Positions 1 through 10,932 of a DNA stretch of 64,000 nucleotides are shown here, piece by piece. The notes below the pieces were generated by a model. That model did no database searches. It was given only the letters and a program-made list of their open reading frames with translations, and was not told where the DNA came from. A program made the translations under genes and the position numbers. The stretch is from Rana temporaria (taxonomy: Eukaryota; Chordata; Amphibia; Anura; Ranidae): the NCBI RefSeq assembly GCF_905171775.1, contig NC_053490.1:16069252-16133251 (forward strand), in the 5' to 3' direction. Within the stretch, counting starts at the first letter, position 1. Every line of letters begins with the position of its first letter.

Positions 1-302
1 TTTTACAGGACCCTGTGCTTCCTTGGGACCTCAACTTGGTCCCTTCTTAGGGAAATCCCTTAGTTGCTATCACATTCGTCAGATGTGTTACTGAGTTGGT
101 CATTCTCTTGTAAGGGGCCATTCTTCATAAAGACAAAGGTAGTCTTACACCCAAGACCAGTGATCTCCAAACAGGAGTCAGGGGCCCGGATGTGGCCCTT
201 TTCTAGCATTTATTCAGCCCCTTGGGCACTATCCCTCACACCAACAATGGGGCATAATTTGACCAATTGACACCAAACATGGGGCACTATTCCACCAACT
301 AT

Positions 303-832
303 TATCAATGATTGGCCACCATTCCTGCCTCCAACACCAATGATTGGCCACCATTCCTGCCTCCAACACCAATGATTGGCCACCATTCCTGCCACCAACA
401 CCAATGATTGGCCACCATTCCAGCCACCAACACCAATGATTGGCCACCATTCCAGCCACCAACACCAATGATTGGCCACCATTCCAGCCACCAACACCAA
501 TGATTGGCCACCATTCCAGCCACCAACACCAATGATTGGCCACCATTCCAGCCACCAACGATTGGCCACCAACACCAATGATTGGCCACCATTTAATACA
601 TCAACACCAATGATTGGCCACCATTTAATACATCAACACCAATGATTGGCCACCATTCAATCCATCAACACCAATGATTGGCCACCATTCCTGCCACCGA
701 CACCAATGATTGGCCACCATTCCTGCCACCGACACCAATGATTGGCCACCATTCCTGCCACCGACACCAATGATTGGCCACCAACACCAATGATTGGCCA
801 CCATTCCAGCCACCAACACCAATGATTCCTTC
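303..832. repeat. 32-bp minisatellite, about 16 copies
   Basis: The unit is gattggccaccattcc followed by agccaccaacaccaat, and spacing is exactly 32 bp (for example starts at 374, 406 and 438). Variants carry 'ctgcctcc', 'tgccaccg' or 'aatccatc' in the middle. Because 32 is not a multiple of 3, the minus-strand ORFs over it cycle through three frames and are not genes. Confidence 0.95.
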
Positions 833-837
833 CACCG

Positions 838-1022
838 ACACCAAGGATGTGGAATTCCTTTTCCACAGACGGTGGTTTCAGCGGGGAGCATCGGTAGTTT
901 CAAGAAACTTATATAAGCACCTGAACGACCACAACATACAGGGATTTTCAAAGTGATACTGACATACAAATCACACCCATAGGTTGGACTTGTGTCTTTT
1001 CAACCTCGCCTACTATGTAACG
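838..1022 (+). mobile_element. CR1/L2-type LINE 3' end fragment
   Basis: The + translation ends in KHLNDHNIQG, the same C-terminal tail as the minus-strand LINE fragment at 32570-33345 (KHLNDHNIQGYT). The tail 'ggttggacttgtgtctt' and the ending 'tactatgtaac' look like the short-repeat 3' end of CR1/L2-clade elements. It is severely 5'-truncated and frameshifted. Confidence 0.65.
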
Positions 1023-1365
1023 ATGATGGGGCACCATTCCTCCCACCGACAGCAATGATCGGGCACCATTCCTCCCACCGACACCAATGATGGGGCACCG
1101 TTTCTCCTCTGTCTGACCTCAGGCACTATGCAACTGAACACCACACCTAAGGCATTCTTTACTCTGATGCTGAGCCTAGGGCATTTTCGAACCCCACTGG
1201 CCCCCCAAAAAAATCTGATAGTCAGTACACACTGGCCCTTTGTTTGGAAAGTCTGGAGACCCCTTCCCAAGACCATCTTTTCTTCCTAAGGTGGTAGTGG
1301 TCTTCCACATTAATTAAAAATGTGTCTTTTCATCTTTGTGCAATAAAATAAATTGCTCTTCATTG

Positions 1366-1805
1366 CCTAGGCAGAGTTGGAGCCATCAAACTCTACCTCA
1401 AAGCTACAGATTCTATTAGGAAGAAGGACTCCCTATCAGGACCTCACCAGGGACATCCTCCTTTGAAGTCCACTGTCACTCAATGTAAGACAACTGATTG
1501 CTAGAGCTAACACTCTAAAGGAGAAAATGCCTTGTGCGCTTTTATGTGTTCACCAGGGCGAGGGGAATTTCCTAGGCATTCAAGCACCAAGCCTCTGTGG
1601 CCCAGCTTTATAAGGCTGCCACCTAGTCTTCTGTTAATAGCTTTTCAAATTTTTACCAGGTGGACTTCCAATCTTTTGCAGCTTTTGGCTGCAAGGTTCT
1701 TGCAGCAGCGCTGAGGTTGGGTCTTTTGACCCTTGTCTAGTTTGCCCACCTTACACATGTATTGTTTGGGGACATCCCAGAGTCTATGAATACTTTTCCT
1801 GTGCT
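1366..1805 (+). pseudogene. DIRS-like tyrosine recombinase relic
   Basis: Broken frames carry residues that fit the C-terminal half of DIRS-type tyrosine recombinases. These are VGAIKLYLKATDSIRKKDSL near 1372-1430, a GP-QG segment, an HSSTK that may stand for the conserved H-x-x-R region near 1580, and VDFQSFAAFGCKVLAAAL near 1660-1715, a typical tail. Stop codons and frameshifts separate these blocks, so it is not functional. The assignment rests on remembered family patterns; a profile search would settle it. Confidence 0.5.
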
Positions 1806-1817
1806 GTACAATTAAGA

Positions 1818-3152
1818 TAAAAGGAATTTTTACTTACCTGTAAATTTTATATCTTGGAGTACAGGATATAGGACTTCCTTCCTTCCTTCCATTCCTTGGT
1901 TACTTTCCACTGCTTGCAACATAACTTGAGGGCTCATAGAGTGGGGTAGGGTTGGGTTACAGTGGATGTGCTCAGGGGGCATGTCCTGAAAAGCTTGCCA
2001 GTGTAACTTGAGGGCTCATAGAGTGGGTAGGGTTGGGTTAACAGGGGATGTGCTCAGGGGGCATGTCCTGAAAAAGCTTGCCAGTGTAACTTGAGGGCTC
2101 ATAGAGTGGGGTAGGGTTGGGTTACAGGGGATGTGCTCGGGGGGCATGTCCTGAAAAAGCTTGCCAGTGTAACTTGAGGGCTCATAGAGTGGGGTAGGGT
2201 TGGGTTACAGGGGATGTGCTCAGGGGGCATGTCCTGAAAAAGCTTGCCAGTGTAACTTGAGGGCTCATAGAGTGGGGTAGGGTTGGGTTACAGGGGATGT
2301 GCTCAGGGGGCATGTCCTGAAAAGCTTGCCAGTGTAACTTGAGGGCTCATAGAGTGGGGTAGGGTTGGGTTACAGGGGATGTGCTCAGGGGGGCGTGTCC
2401 TGAAAAGCTTGCCAGTGTAACTTGAGGGCTCATAGAGTGGGGTAGGGTTGAGTTACAGGGGATGTGCTCAGGGGGCATGTCCTGAAAGCTTGCCAGTGTA
2501 ACTTGAGGGCTCAAAGAGTGGGGTAGGGTTGGGTTACAGGGGATGTGCTCAGGGGGCATGTCCTGAAAAGCTTGCCAGTGTAACTTGAGGGCTCATAGAG
2601 TGGGGTAGGGTTGGGTTACAGGGGATGTGCTCAGGGGGCATGTCCTGAAAAGCTTGCCAGTGTAACTTGAGGGCTCATAGAGTGGGGTAGGGTTGGGTTA
2701 CAGGGGATGTGCTCAGGGGGCATGTCCTGAAAAGCTTGCCAGTGTAACTTGAGGGCTCATAGAGTGGGGTAGGGTTGGGTTTCAGGGGATGTGCTCAGGG
2801 GGCATGTCCTGAAAGCTTGCCAGTGTAACTTGAGGGCTCATAGAGTAGGGTAGGGTTGGGTTACAGGGGATGTGCTCAGGGGGCATGTCCCGAAAAGCTT
2901 GCCAGTGTAACTTGAGGGCTCATAGAGTGGGGTAGGGTTGGGTTACAGGGGATGTGCTCAGGGGGCTTGTCCTGAAAAGCTTGCCAGTGTCCAATCATCT
3001 GAAGATTTGCGAATAGTCGGCCCATGTCCTGAGTTGAGATTGTGTCATCTTGGCATCTTGATATATCGTGGTCATTTACCCCGTAGGATCCCGACGTCCT
3101 ATACTGTACTCCAAGATATGGAAATTACATGTAAGCCAATATTTCTCACTAC
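1818..3152. mobile_element. Inverted-repeat element with internal 82-bp array
   Basis: Arms of about 50 bp at 1825-1875 and 3092-3147 are inverted copies sharing 'atatcttggagtaca'. Read on the minus strand, the left arm contains CAGGTAAGT, a perfect splice-donor consensus. The arms may be the inverted ends of the DIRS-like element just upstream or of a separate non-autonomous transposon. Between them lies the 82-bp tandem array. Confidence 0.55.
1925..2990. repeat. 82/83-bp tandem array, about 13 copies
   Basis: Units begin 'cttgagggctcatagagtgg', run through 'gtagggttgggttacagggg' and end 'aagcttgccagtgtaa'. Starts at 1925, 2007, 2090, 2173, 2256 and 2338 give spacings of 82-83 bp. The variation is mostly an extra A in 'gaaaa(a)gctt'. 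Copies are nearly identical, so expansion or homogenisation is recent. Confidence 0.95.
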
Positions 3153-3269
3153 AAGAAAATAAAAACTCCAGGATGTTATCTAGAGGGGCATTGGGTGATT
3201 TGGGGATACATTTCAGTAATGCCTAGACATACCACTTTACCATTTATTGCTTGTTTCCAAAATCCTTGA

Positions 3270-3404
<135 letters not shown>

Positions 3405-4360
3405 TCCCTCCGTTTCCCGATCCTAAGAAGATCCCCGGCTCTCCCACCATCGCGGGTCCTGGAGGAGAGGAATGCCGAGAAAGAAGAGGCCTTCTCCGGA
3501 TTTTAGCCATTGGCATCTGGAGCTGCTTGGACTCTCAACAGTGTTAGCAGCCTGCACTGGAGAATCACTAGTTGTATTATTTATTTATTACAACGTAATG
3601 TCTGTAAGATTATTATTTTTTTTTTTTTTTATTCCGCGATATATAAATTTCAGAATTTAAAATTTTATCTTTAAAGTGCTGAAAGGGTTCCATCCTCTCT
3701 GCAAAGGAAAATCGTACTTTAGCTCCTCGACTGGAGAGTGGAACTTCGTGGAGGACACGGCTTGTGGAGCCAGGAGGATGTTGAGCCATTGTCCTCTCAG
3801 AATACCAAGCGCCCATCCTCGCAAAGGCACTCACTTTGCTGTTCTGTCTAGGAATCTGGGTTCATATTTATGTTTCTGTTGAGTTCCCACCCTGATCGAG
3901 AGCTACAAAAACGCTTTTTTTTTATGGAATCCACGTTCTACACAAACCTACCACCATTTGCTGCTCTGTGAACCCATCATCTAAAGATTTGGATTGTTTA
4001 TACAGTTCACTTTTCAATGTTTTTTTGTTTTAAGGAGATGTTCAGTTGGGTGATGCCTTTCTACGGCACAGGGATGGGCGCAACTTTTTAAAATCTCCCC
4101 CCCCCCCCCTTTTTTTTTATTTTTTATTATTTGGACACTCCAGAAGGTTTCCTTGTTTTATATCGCTGTGTACATGCGGTATACATTGTTTTCACATCAG
4201 AATCCCCCCCCCCACCCTTTGTACAAAAAATAAAATAAAAAAATGGACTCTGGAAATGGTATATTGGAAAAACCACTTAATAAACAAACATTCCCATGTG
4301 TGGGAATCTCACATGTGTTAAATTCTGATTAAACCTTGTGTTGTCTCATTGTGGAGCGCT
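3405..4360 (+). other. Putative 3' UTR with polyadenylation signals
   Basis: Sequence not resembling the repeat families in this window follows the putative stop codon. It holds T and C homopolymer runs, AATAAA at 4279-4284 and an ATTAAA near 4330 followed by a GT-rich stretch (cttgtgttgtctcattgtgg), a plausible cleavage region. The small ORFs here are not supported as genes. Confidence 0.4.
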
Positions 4361-4398
4361 TTGTAATGCCAGTATGCGAGTTCAGTGATGGTTTAACT

Positions 4399-5180
4399 CA
4401 GGGGTTGACAAATTTGCTTGGAATCTAGGAGCCAGAAAACGCGCCCCGTCCCGACGAGCTTGCGCGCAGAAGCGAACACATACGTGAGCAGCGACCGCAC
4501 ATGTAAACAGTGTTCAAACCACACATGTGAGGTATCGCCGCGATTGGTAGAGCGAGAGCAAAAATTCTAGCCCTAGACCTCCTCTGTAACTCAAAACATG
4601 CAACCTGTAGAGTTTTTTTAAACGTCGCCGATGGAGATTTTAAAGGGTAAAAGTTTGACGCCATTCCACGAGCGGACACAATTTTGAAGCGTGACATGTT
4701 GGGTATCAATTTACTCGGCGTAACATTATCTTTCATAGTATAAAAAAAAATGGGGATAATTTGACTGTTTTTTTTCCCAAAAAAAGTGCGCTTGCAAGAC
4801 CGCTGCGCAAATACGGGGTGACAGAAAGTATTGCAACGATCGCCATTTTATTCTCTAGGGTGTTGGAATAAAAAATATATATAATGTTTGGGGGTTCTAA
4901 TTAGAGGGAAGAAGATGGCAGTGAAAATAGTGAAAAATTACATTAGAATTGCTGTTTAACTTGTAATGCTTAACTTGTAATACCAACGGCCACCACCAGA
5001 TGGCGCCAGCTTACACATCTGGTGGTAATAACTTGTAATACCAACGGCTCACCACCAGATGGCGCCAGCTCACAAAAAAATATATATTTTTTTTTTGCCC
5101 CCCCCCCTTCCAAGCCAAGTCGCCAGGACCCTATTTCTAGTCGCCATGGCGACCTGGCGCCCGGGATTTGTCGAGCCCTG
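4399..5180. mobile_element. hAT element, 782 bp, TSD gtttaact
   Basis: The ends are CAGGGGTTGACAAATTTG and the inverted GATTTGTCGAGCCCTG, with 8-bp duplications gtttaact at 4391-4398 and 5181-5188. The interior at about 4437-4870 closely matches the interior of TTAA-flanked elements at 58789-59230 and 49200-49650. A short block with 'aataccaacggc' and 'accagatggcgccagct' is repeated twice near 4975-5075. No transposase is present. Confidence 0.85.
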
Positions 5181-5188
5181 GTTTAACT

Positions 5189-6889
5189 GCTTTCCAACCG
5201 CCCCACACAGATATACTGCTGCAGGGTGGCTGCTCTGCGCTGGATCCGCGTATCTGGTACGTGATCAGCACTTCCGTGTAGGGAGCACGTGCGCACCCAC
5301 CCGCCGCTGCCCCTGGCTGTGCTGTGATTGGTTACAGCACAGGACGATCAGCGGGTCACGGCCGCATATTAATCGCTGGAACCCGCTGATCGGCTCCGTT
5401 CTGCACAGAAGGGAGCTCTGTGTTGTAAACAACACAGAGCTCCGAACACTGACAGGCGATCTTCAAAGCAGGGTAAAAAAAAAACGCAACCCCGTGTAGT
5501 AAAAGCAGAACATAATACACACATTACACATTGTTAGGCACACATTTAACTCCTTGATTGCCCCTAGATGTTTATTTGACAGTGATTGGGCCTAAAGTCG
5601 CATGCTCCCCTATACACGGAAGCTTGCGTTAGTGTTGCCCGCTAGGACAAAGAAAGGAGCACAAAGTGACGCAGGCGTTTTTGACAGGTACCTGTCCCCA
5701 CTTCCGTTGTACTGCAGAACTTTGGCCCCCATTCCTCCTTCCCTGCCGCCGGGCCATTTAGAAAGCGCAGCGAGCTTGCGCAGTAGGGGATCTGATGTGA
5801 AGTCGCGAGGATTCACTGCCGGTTTACCTTACAGGCTATGGCGCCGGCGGCGGCAGCAGCACCTGAGAGCCGATGGAGACATTGGCTGGGGTGCGGACAT
5901 CGCTGGATTCCAGGACAGGTACGTGTCCTAATATTAAAAGTCGGCATCTACAGTACTAATTTCTTCATCAGTTTAGGTCAATATGTATCCTATATATTTC
6001 TCTTTCGTTCATAGACGGACACAGCCTTCATTGACCTTAGGGTTATGCTTCTAAATCTCCTGGTAGGAAGAAGCATAACCCTAAGGTCAATGAAGGCTGT
6101 GTCCGTCTATGAACTCAGAGAAATGGATTTTACGGTGAGTACAAAAATCCTTTTTTCTCTTTCGTTCATAGACGGACACATCCTTCATTGACCTTAGGGT
6201 TATGCTTCTAAATCTCCTGGTAGGAAGAAGCATAACCCTAAGGTCAATGAAGGCTGTGTCCGTCTATGGATTTTACGGTGAGTACAAAAATCCTTTATTT
6301 TGGTATAAAAAATTGCAACTGACGTATATTGATTGGTTTGCGCAAAAGTTATAGCTGTTTATACATATATTTTTTTTAACGAATAATGGCAGTGATCAGC
6401 GATTTTGTGGCGGGACGGCGACATTGAAGCGGCCACTTTTGTTGGGACCATTGACATTTATACAGCTATCGGAGCTACAAATAGCCACTGATTTCTGTAT
6501 AAATGTCACTGGCAGGGAAGGGGTTAATACTAGGGGGTGATCTAGGGGTTAAGTGTTCCCTAGGGAGGTGTTTCTAACTGTTGGGGCAGTGTAGTGATTG
6601 GGGAAGGCGACAGATCGCTGTTCCTAATAACTAGGAACAGACGATCTGTCTATCCTCCCCTAACAGAATGGGGATCTGTCTGTTTACATTGACAGATCCC
6701 CATTATGTCTCTCTCAGGAGCAATCGTGGGTGGCCGGCGGTCATCGCGACCACCAGCCATGCGAAATGGCTTCGGCGTCGCTCGTGTGCCCCCCCTAGTG
6801 GTCTTAAAGCGGCCGACGTACCATGACGGCGATTCGCCCAGGAGAGCCAACCTGCCGCAGTACAACTGCAGTGGCTGATCTTTAAGTGG
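5189..6889. mobile_element. Broken TTAA-type non-autonomous element(s)
   Basis: The right end is AAGTGG followed by TTAA at 6890-6893, matching the family at 18563, 23134, 26962, 54736 and 58151. The interior has 'gattggtttgcgcaaaagtt' and 'gcggccacttttgttggg', also typical of that family. It is interrupted by other repeats at about 5592-5940 and 5998-6295. The left boundary is not clear. Confidence 0.55.
5998..6295. mobile_element. Two tandem hairpin MITE copies, 157-bp period
   Basis: Each copy is a near-perfect hairpin: 'ttcatagacggacac' to 'tgaccttagggttatgcttc', a short loop, then the reverse complement. The ctctttcgttc start repeats at 6000 and 6157. Each copy is followed by 'ggattttacggtgagtac', which contains a GGTGAGT splice-donor-like motif. 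Arms are about 50 bp. Confidence 0.85.
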
Positions 6890-7357
6890 TTAAGAGTTCC
6901 CTTCACTGGAACTAAAGGGCCAAGCCCAAGCGCTGAAAAACACCCCCACACAGTAATCCCCCCTCCACCAAACTTTACGCCTGGCACAATGCAGTCAGGC
7001 AAGTATCGTTCTCCTGGAAACCACCCAACCCAGACTTGTCCATCGGATTGCAAGACGGAGAATCGTGATTCGTCACTCCAGAGAACATGTCTCCACTTCT
7101 CTAGAGTCCAGTGGCGGCGTGCTTTACACCACTTCGTCTGACGCTTTGCGTTACGCTTGGTGATGCAAGGCTTGGATGCAGCTGCTCAGCCATGGAAACC
7201 CATTCCATGAAGCTCTGTAGCTATTGACTCTGCAGACAGTTGGCGACTTCTGCACACAATGTTCTTCAGCATGACCCATTCATTTTACAAGGCCTACCAC
7301 TTCGTGGCTGAGTTTCTGTTGTTCCCAGTTGCTTCCACTCTGTTATAGTACCACTAA

Positions 7358-7793
7358 TGCCGCGTACACACGGTCGTTTTCTGCGATGTAAAAAAACTAC
7401 GTTTTTAAAAACGTCAATTTAATTGACCGTGTGTGGGAGAAAACGACGTTTTATGTCTTCTGAAAAACGACCAAAAAAAATTGAAGCATGCTTCAATTTT
7501 ATGTGTCGTTTTTCAAAACGTCGTTTTTGACTTCACAGAAATTGACCGTGTGTAGCAAAAAACGACGTTTCAAACGACGTTTTTACACCCGCGCATGCCC
7601 AGAAGCTAGTTATGAAGCGAGCTTCAATGGAAAAACGTGGCGAACGTAACCTCGCTTTGCTAGAGCACTGTGAAAAAACGATGGTGTGTATCCAACTTCG
7701 TCTTTGAAAATTAAAGTTTCAAAAACGTCGTTTTTTACTTCACAGAAAACTTCGTTTTTTTACATCGCAGAAAACGACCGTGTGTACGCGGCA
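7358..7793. mobile_element. Harbinger-like MITE, 436 bp, TSD TAA
   Basis: Long inverted ends TGCCGCGTACACACGG and CCGTGTGTACGCGGCA are flanked by TAA at 7355-7357 and 7794-7796. The interior is a long palindrome built of 'acgtttt'/'aaaacgtc' motifs. A 3-bp TAA duplication is the PIF/Harbinger habit. There is no coding capacity. Confidence 0.85.
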
Positions 7794-8014
7794 TAACAGT
7801 TGACCGCGGATAATTTAGTAGCAAGGAAATTTCACGGCTGGGCTTATTGCACAGGTAGCAACCTATCACAGTACCTCACCTGAATTCACTGAGCTCCTGA
7901 GAGCAATCCATTCTTTCACAAATGTTTGTAGAAGCCGTCTGCATGCCTAGGTGCTGATTTTATACACCTGTGATTATGGAGGTGGTTGGAACACCTGAAT
8001 CCAATGATTTAGAG

Positions 8015-8199
8015 CAGTGTTTCTCAACTCCAGTCCTCAAGGCGCCCCAACAGGTCATGTTTTCAGGTTTTCCATTATTTTGCACAGGTGATTTGATCAG
8101 TTTCACTGCCTTAGTAATTACCACAGCTGTTTCATCTGAGGGAAATCCTGAAAACATGACCTGTTGGGGCGCCTTGAGGACTGGAGTTGAGAAACACTG
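8015..8199. mobile_element. hAT MITE, 185 bp, TSD atttagag
   Basis: Inverted ends are CAGTGTTTCTCAACTCC and GGAGTTGAGAAACACTG, with atttagag at 8007-8014 and 8200-8207. It is almost entirely palindromic (the caaggcgccccaacaggtca arms pair). It sits inside the Tc1 relic, so it is younger. Confidence 0.95.
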
Positions 8200-8235
8200 A
8201 TTTAGAGGGTTGTCCCAATACTTTTGGCAATATAG

Positions 8236-8608
8236 TTTGTCTGACGGAAATCCAATACAGCTCACCATCCAAAAACCACCATTCCTACAGTAAAGCATGA
8301 AGGTGGTAATATATCCTATTATGGGGTTGTTTCTCTGCAGCAGGAACTGGGTAAAAGTAGAAATGGATGGGGCAAAATATTGTCAAATTCTTGAGGAAAA
8401 TCTGCTGCCCTCTGCCAGAAAGTTGTCAATGGGAAGGTTTACTTTCCAGCATGACAATGACCCAAAAGCACGAAGCAAAAATGACCATACAGTGGATAAA
8501 GGGGAAAAAGGAGAATGTCCTTGCATGGCATGTGCATTGTCCAGACTTAAACCTCATTGAAAATCTGAGGAATGACTTGCAGTCCACAAATGGTCACCAA
8601 TAAATTTA
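8236..8608 (+). pseudogene. Tc1-like transposase C-terminal relic
   Basis: Plus-strand frames include the residues QHDNDPKA near 8448 and [13 protein letters not shown] near 8545-8583, corresponding to the QQDNDPKH and PDLNPIE motifs of Tc1-like DDE transposases. The N-terminal part is missing and there are frameshifts. Orientation is opposite to the relic immediately to the left, so they are two different Tc1 copies. Confidence 0.7.
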
Positions 8609-8627
8609 AAGTGTTTGTTAAGTCTGA

Positions 8628-8850
8628 GGCCGGGTTCACACTAGTCCGACAAACGCTCTGACATTGGGAGCTCATGTCGCATTACGTGTGAAAATCAATG
8701 TTTCCCTATGGGAGACGTCTTAACTGGTCTGACACATGCTCCCTGTACTACTTTGGTCCGACTTTGATCCTACTTCACTCCATTGAATATCATTGAAGTA
8801 GGATCAAAGTCGGATTGCAGTCTTGCATGCTCCGACTTTGGCATACTCTG
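8628..8850. mobile_element. GGCYGGGTTCACACT MITE fragment
   Basis: It starts ggccgggttcacactagtcc and contains 'ttgaatatcattgaag' and 'aggatcaaagtcgg', shared with the cluster at 45204-46718. The right end is missing, replaced by the repeat that starts near 8855. Confidence 0.65.
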
Positions 8851-8854
8851 CTGA

Positions 8855-9240
8855 TCTTGAGGGGGAACTCCACGCCAAATTTTATCAAAAAAAACGGCAT
8901 GGGTTCCCCTCCAAGAGCATACCAGGCCCATGGGTCTGGTGTGGATTTAAAGGGGAACCCCCTACTTTGAAAAAACGGCGTGGGGGTCCCCCCAACATCC
9001 ATACCAGACCCATGGGCCGGGGGAGGGGACGAGTGAGTGCCCCCCCCCCCTTAACCGTGCCAGGCCGCATGCCCTCTAAATGGGAAGGTAGGTGCTCTGG
9101 GGCAGGGGGGTGCCCTGCGGCCCCCCCACCCCAAAGCAACCTGCCCCCATATTGATGAGGACAGAGCCTCTTCCAGACAACCCTGGCCGTTTGTTGTCGG
9201 GGTCTGCGGGCGGGGGGCATATCGGAATCTGGGAGCCCCC
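8855..9240. repeat. Dispersed GC-rich repeat, also at 35480-35790
   Basis: Motifs 'ccaggcccatgggtctgg' and 'ggggaacccc' with 'aaaaaacggcgtgggggtcc' recur in opposite orientation at 35560-35770. G and C homopolymer runs are frequent. There is no coding support; the ORFs here are overlapping low-complexity frames. Confidence 0.7.
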
Positions 9241-9245
9241 TTTAA

Positions 9246-9520
9246 CACACTATGAAAGTCATTTCTAAAAACGAGCATTGTAAATAACTATTTAGAGCGA
9301 TCTTAAAGCCGGTCATGAGACTCGTGGCCGCTTTATAGCTCCGATGGATTGCTTCTGCAGGAGGGGCTGAGATCTCCCTCTAACCCGGGAAGATCACGCA
9401 GCCTCCCACAGAAGCCCCGTCTCAGAGCTGTAAGGCGGCCGTGAGTTATGTGACGGGCCTGAAGATAACTCTAAATAGTTATTTACAACGCTCATTTTTA
9501 GAAATGACTTGCATAGTGTG
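9246..9520. mobile_element. Palindromic MITE, about 275 bp
   Basis: The left arm (cactatgaaagtcatttcta, then cattgtaaataactatttag) is inverted at 9465-9520. A middle segment with 'agcggccgtgagt'-type arms also pairs. No clear duplication was found at its edges. Confidence 0.7.
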
Positions 9521-10140
9521 GTATGACAGGCTCTAAGAGAGGGGCTGGCAGTAACAATTGTCAGTTTTTTATTTTGAATAATAGCGGCGGGCGGAGACCG
9601 AGAGGGAGCTGACAGGCAAGAAGGAGGGGGAGAGAGAACAGAGAGGACAGCTGTGTATGACGGAGGGACACACTCTGACCACAGGGGTCAGGGCTCAGCA
9701 GCCCTGGTTATCGTGGTCAGTACATAGAGGGGGATACAGGAAGTGGCAGGTTCAGGAAGGTTTTTTTTTTCTCTACAGGGGGGGGGGGGGATATGATTTT
9801 TTTGGGGTTTTTTTTGGGTTAACAAACACTTTAACTAAACTTGAGCAGTTCTGCAACGCACAGCAGGCAAATATTGCAAAGTCTAGATGTGCAAATTTAG
9901 TAGAGACAAATCTCACAGACTAAAATCCAGAATTAACGCAAAACGTGGTTCAACACAATTCTAACAGAAGGGGGTGATCCTTTTTCCAACTCAGTAATTC
10001 TGTTTTTGATTTTTTTTTTCTGACATGTTGGTGTTATATCTTTCACTAACAAAATCTGTGTCTCTCTTCATTTCAGGCTGCAAAGCAACACAATAGTATT
10101 ATTTTAAAGGGGGTTGATTATTTTCTATACCCACTGTACA
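9521..10140. other. Repeat-derived spacer with homopolymer runs
   Basis: The sequence shows T and G runs near 9758-9815, an 'aacaaacactttaa' end typical of a frog MITE near 9820-9836, and AT-rich sequence after it. No gene or structured RNA is recognisable. Confidence 0.4.
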
Positions 10141-10148
10141 CACTATTA

Positions 10149-10875
10149 GGTAGATTCACGTACATTGGTGTAACTTTAGGGCGGCCTAGCCTAGCCTTTT
10201 TAGGCTACACCGCCGTAAATTAGTTAGGCTAGTAGTGATTCACAAACCACTTACCTGCTAATCTACGGTGGTGTAGCCTAAAACGAGCGGGCGTAAGGGC
10301 GCCTAATTCAAATGACTTGGAGGGGGGCGTGTTGTATGGAAATGAGGCTTGACCTCACGTTTTTTGACGTTTTTTGACACTGCGCATGCGCCGGGCGACT
10401 ACATTTCCCAGTGCGCATTGCGGCTAAGTAGGCCGTACGGGCCTATTGATTTCGACGTGTACGTAAACGACGTAAATCCCGATTCGCGGACGACTTGCGC
10501 AAGCGACGTAAAAAATTTGAACCTCGCGGCGGGAACGGCGGCCATACTTAACATTGTTATTCCACTTCATAGGTGGAATAACTATAGGCGGCCTATCCCT
10601 TACGGAAACGACGTAATGCGACGGTGTAGGCCTGGCGTACGTTCGCGAATCGGCGTATCCCCTCATTTATATAATCTACGCCGGCCGCAATGGAAGCGTC
10701 ATCTAGCGGACAACAGAAACATTGCAAGCTAAGATAGAACGGCGCAAGCCGGCCTATCTTAGCTTTGTTTAAGTGTATCTCTGTTTGAGAATACACTTAA
10801 ACATAAGTCGGCGTAGATTCAGAGTTAGGTCGGCTTATCTACTGATAAGCCGGCCTAACTCTTTGTGAATCTACC
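10149..10875. mobile_element. CpG-rich long-TIR MITE, divergent copy
   Basis: The ends are GGTAGATTCACG and GTGAATCTACC. The interior carries the hallmarks of the family (gcgcatgcgc, cgacgtaa, 'ccgcggcgggaacg'-like, 'gttcgcgaatcggcgta'). Its length of about 727 bp matches the other copies. No exact 3-bp duplication is visible at this copy. Confidence 0.8.
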
Positions 10876-10932
10876 TACAAATAGGGATTTGCTTTGTTCA
10901 TATTTCATTTCCATGGATTACAACCACTTTAA

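Larger units (their letters stand above)
1..1110. mobile_element. Degraded hAT-like repeat containing a minisatellite
   Basis: The segment at 150-300 reads like the dispersed 'ccagtgatctccaaac' repeat also seen at 41875-42120: a 'gtctccaaac' start, a gggccag/ggccc stretch, then repeated 'accaatgatggggcac' motifs. Related motif units recur at 241-300 and 1021-1110, flanking the pure tandem array. This suggests the array grew from an internal motif of the element. No target duplication was found, so the superfamily is inferred from resemblance only. Confidence 0.4.
6894..8235 (-). pseudogene. Tc1-like transposon relic, two nested insertions
   Basis: Minus-strand translation near 7053-6890 gives [10 protein letters not shown], then [12 protein letters not shown] and a VKGTLN-like segment, typical of the Tc1/mariner DDE transposase core. 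More decayed coding sequence continues to about 7357 and 7797-8006. The right end, 'cccaatacttttggcaatat', looks like a Tc1 terminus. It is broken by frameshifts, by the MITE at 7358-7793 and by the hAT MITE at 8015-8199. Confidence 0.75.

Noticed and set aside
303..832. CRISPR-like regular repeat
   Set aside because: Units are head-to-tail without unique spacers and the DNA is vertebrate, so it is a minisatellite.
1925..2990. Interstitial telomere repeat
   Set aside because: The 'tagggttgggtta' word occurs once per 82-bp unit; there is no (TTAGGG)n run.
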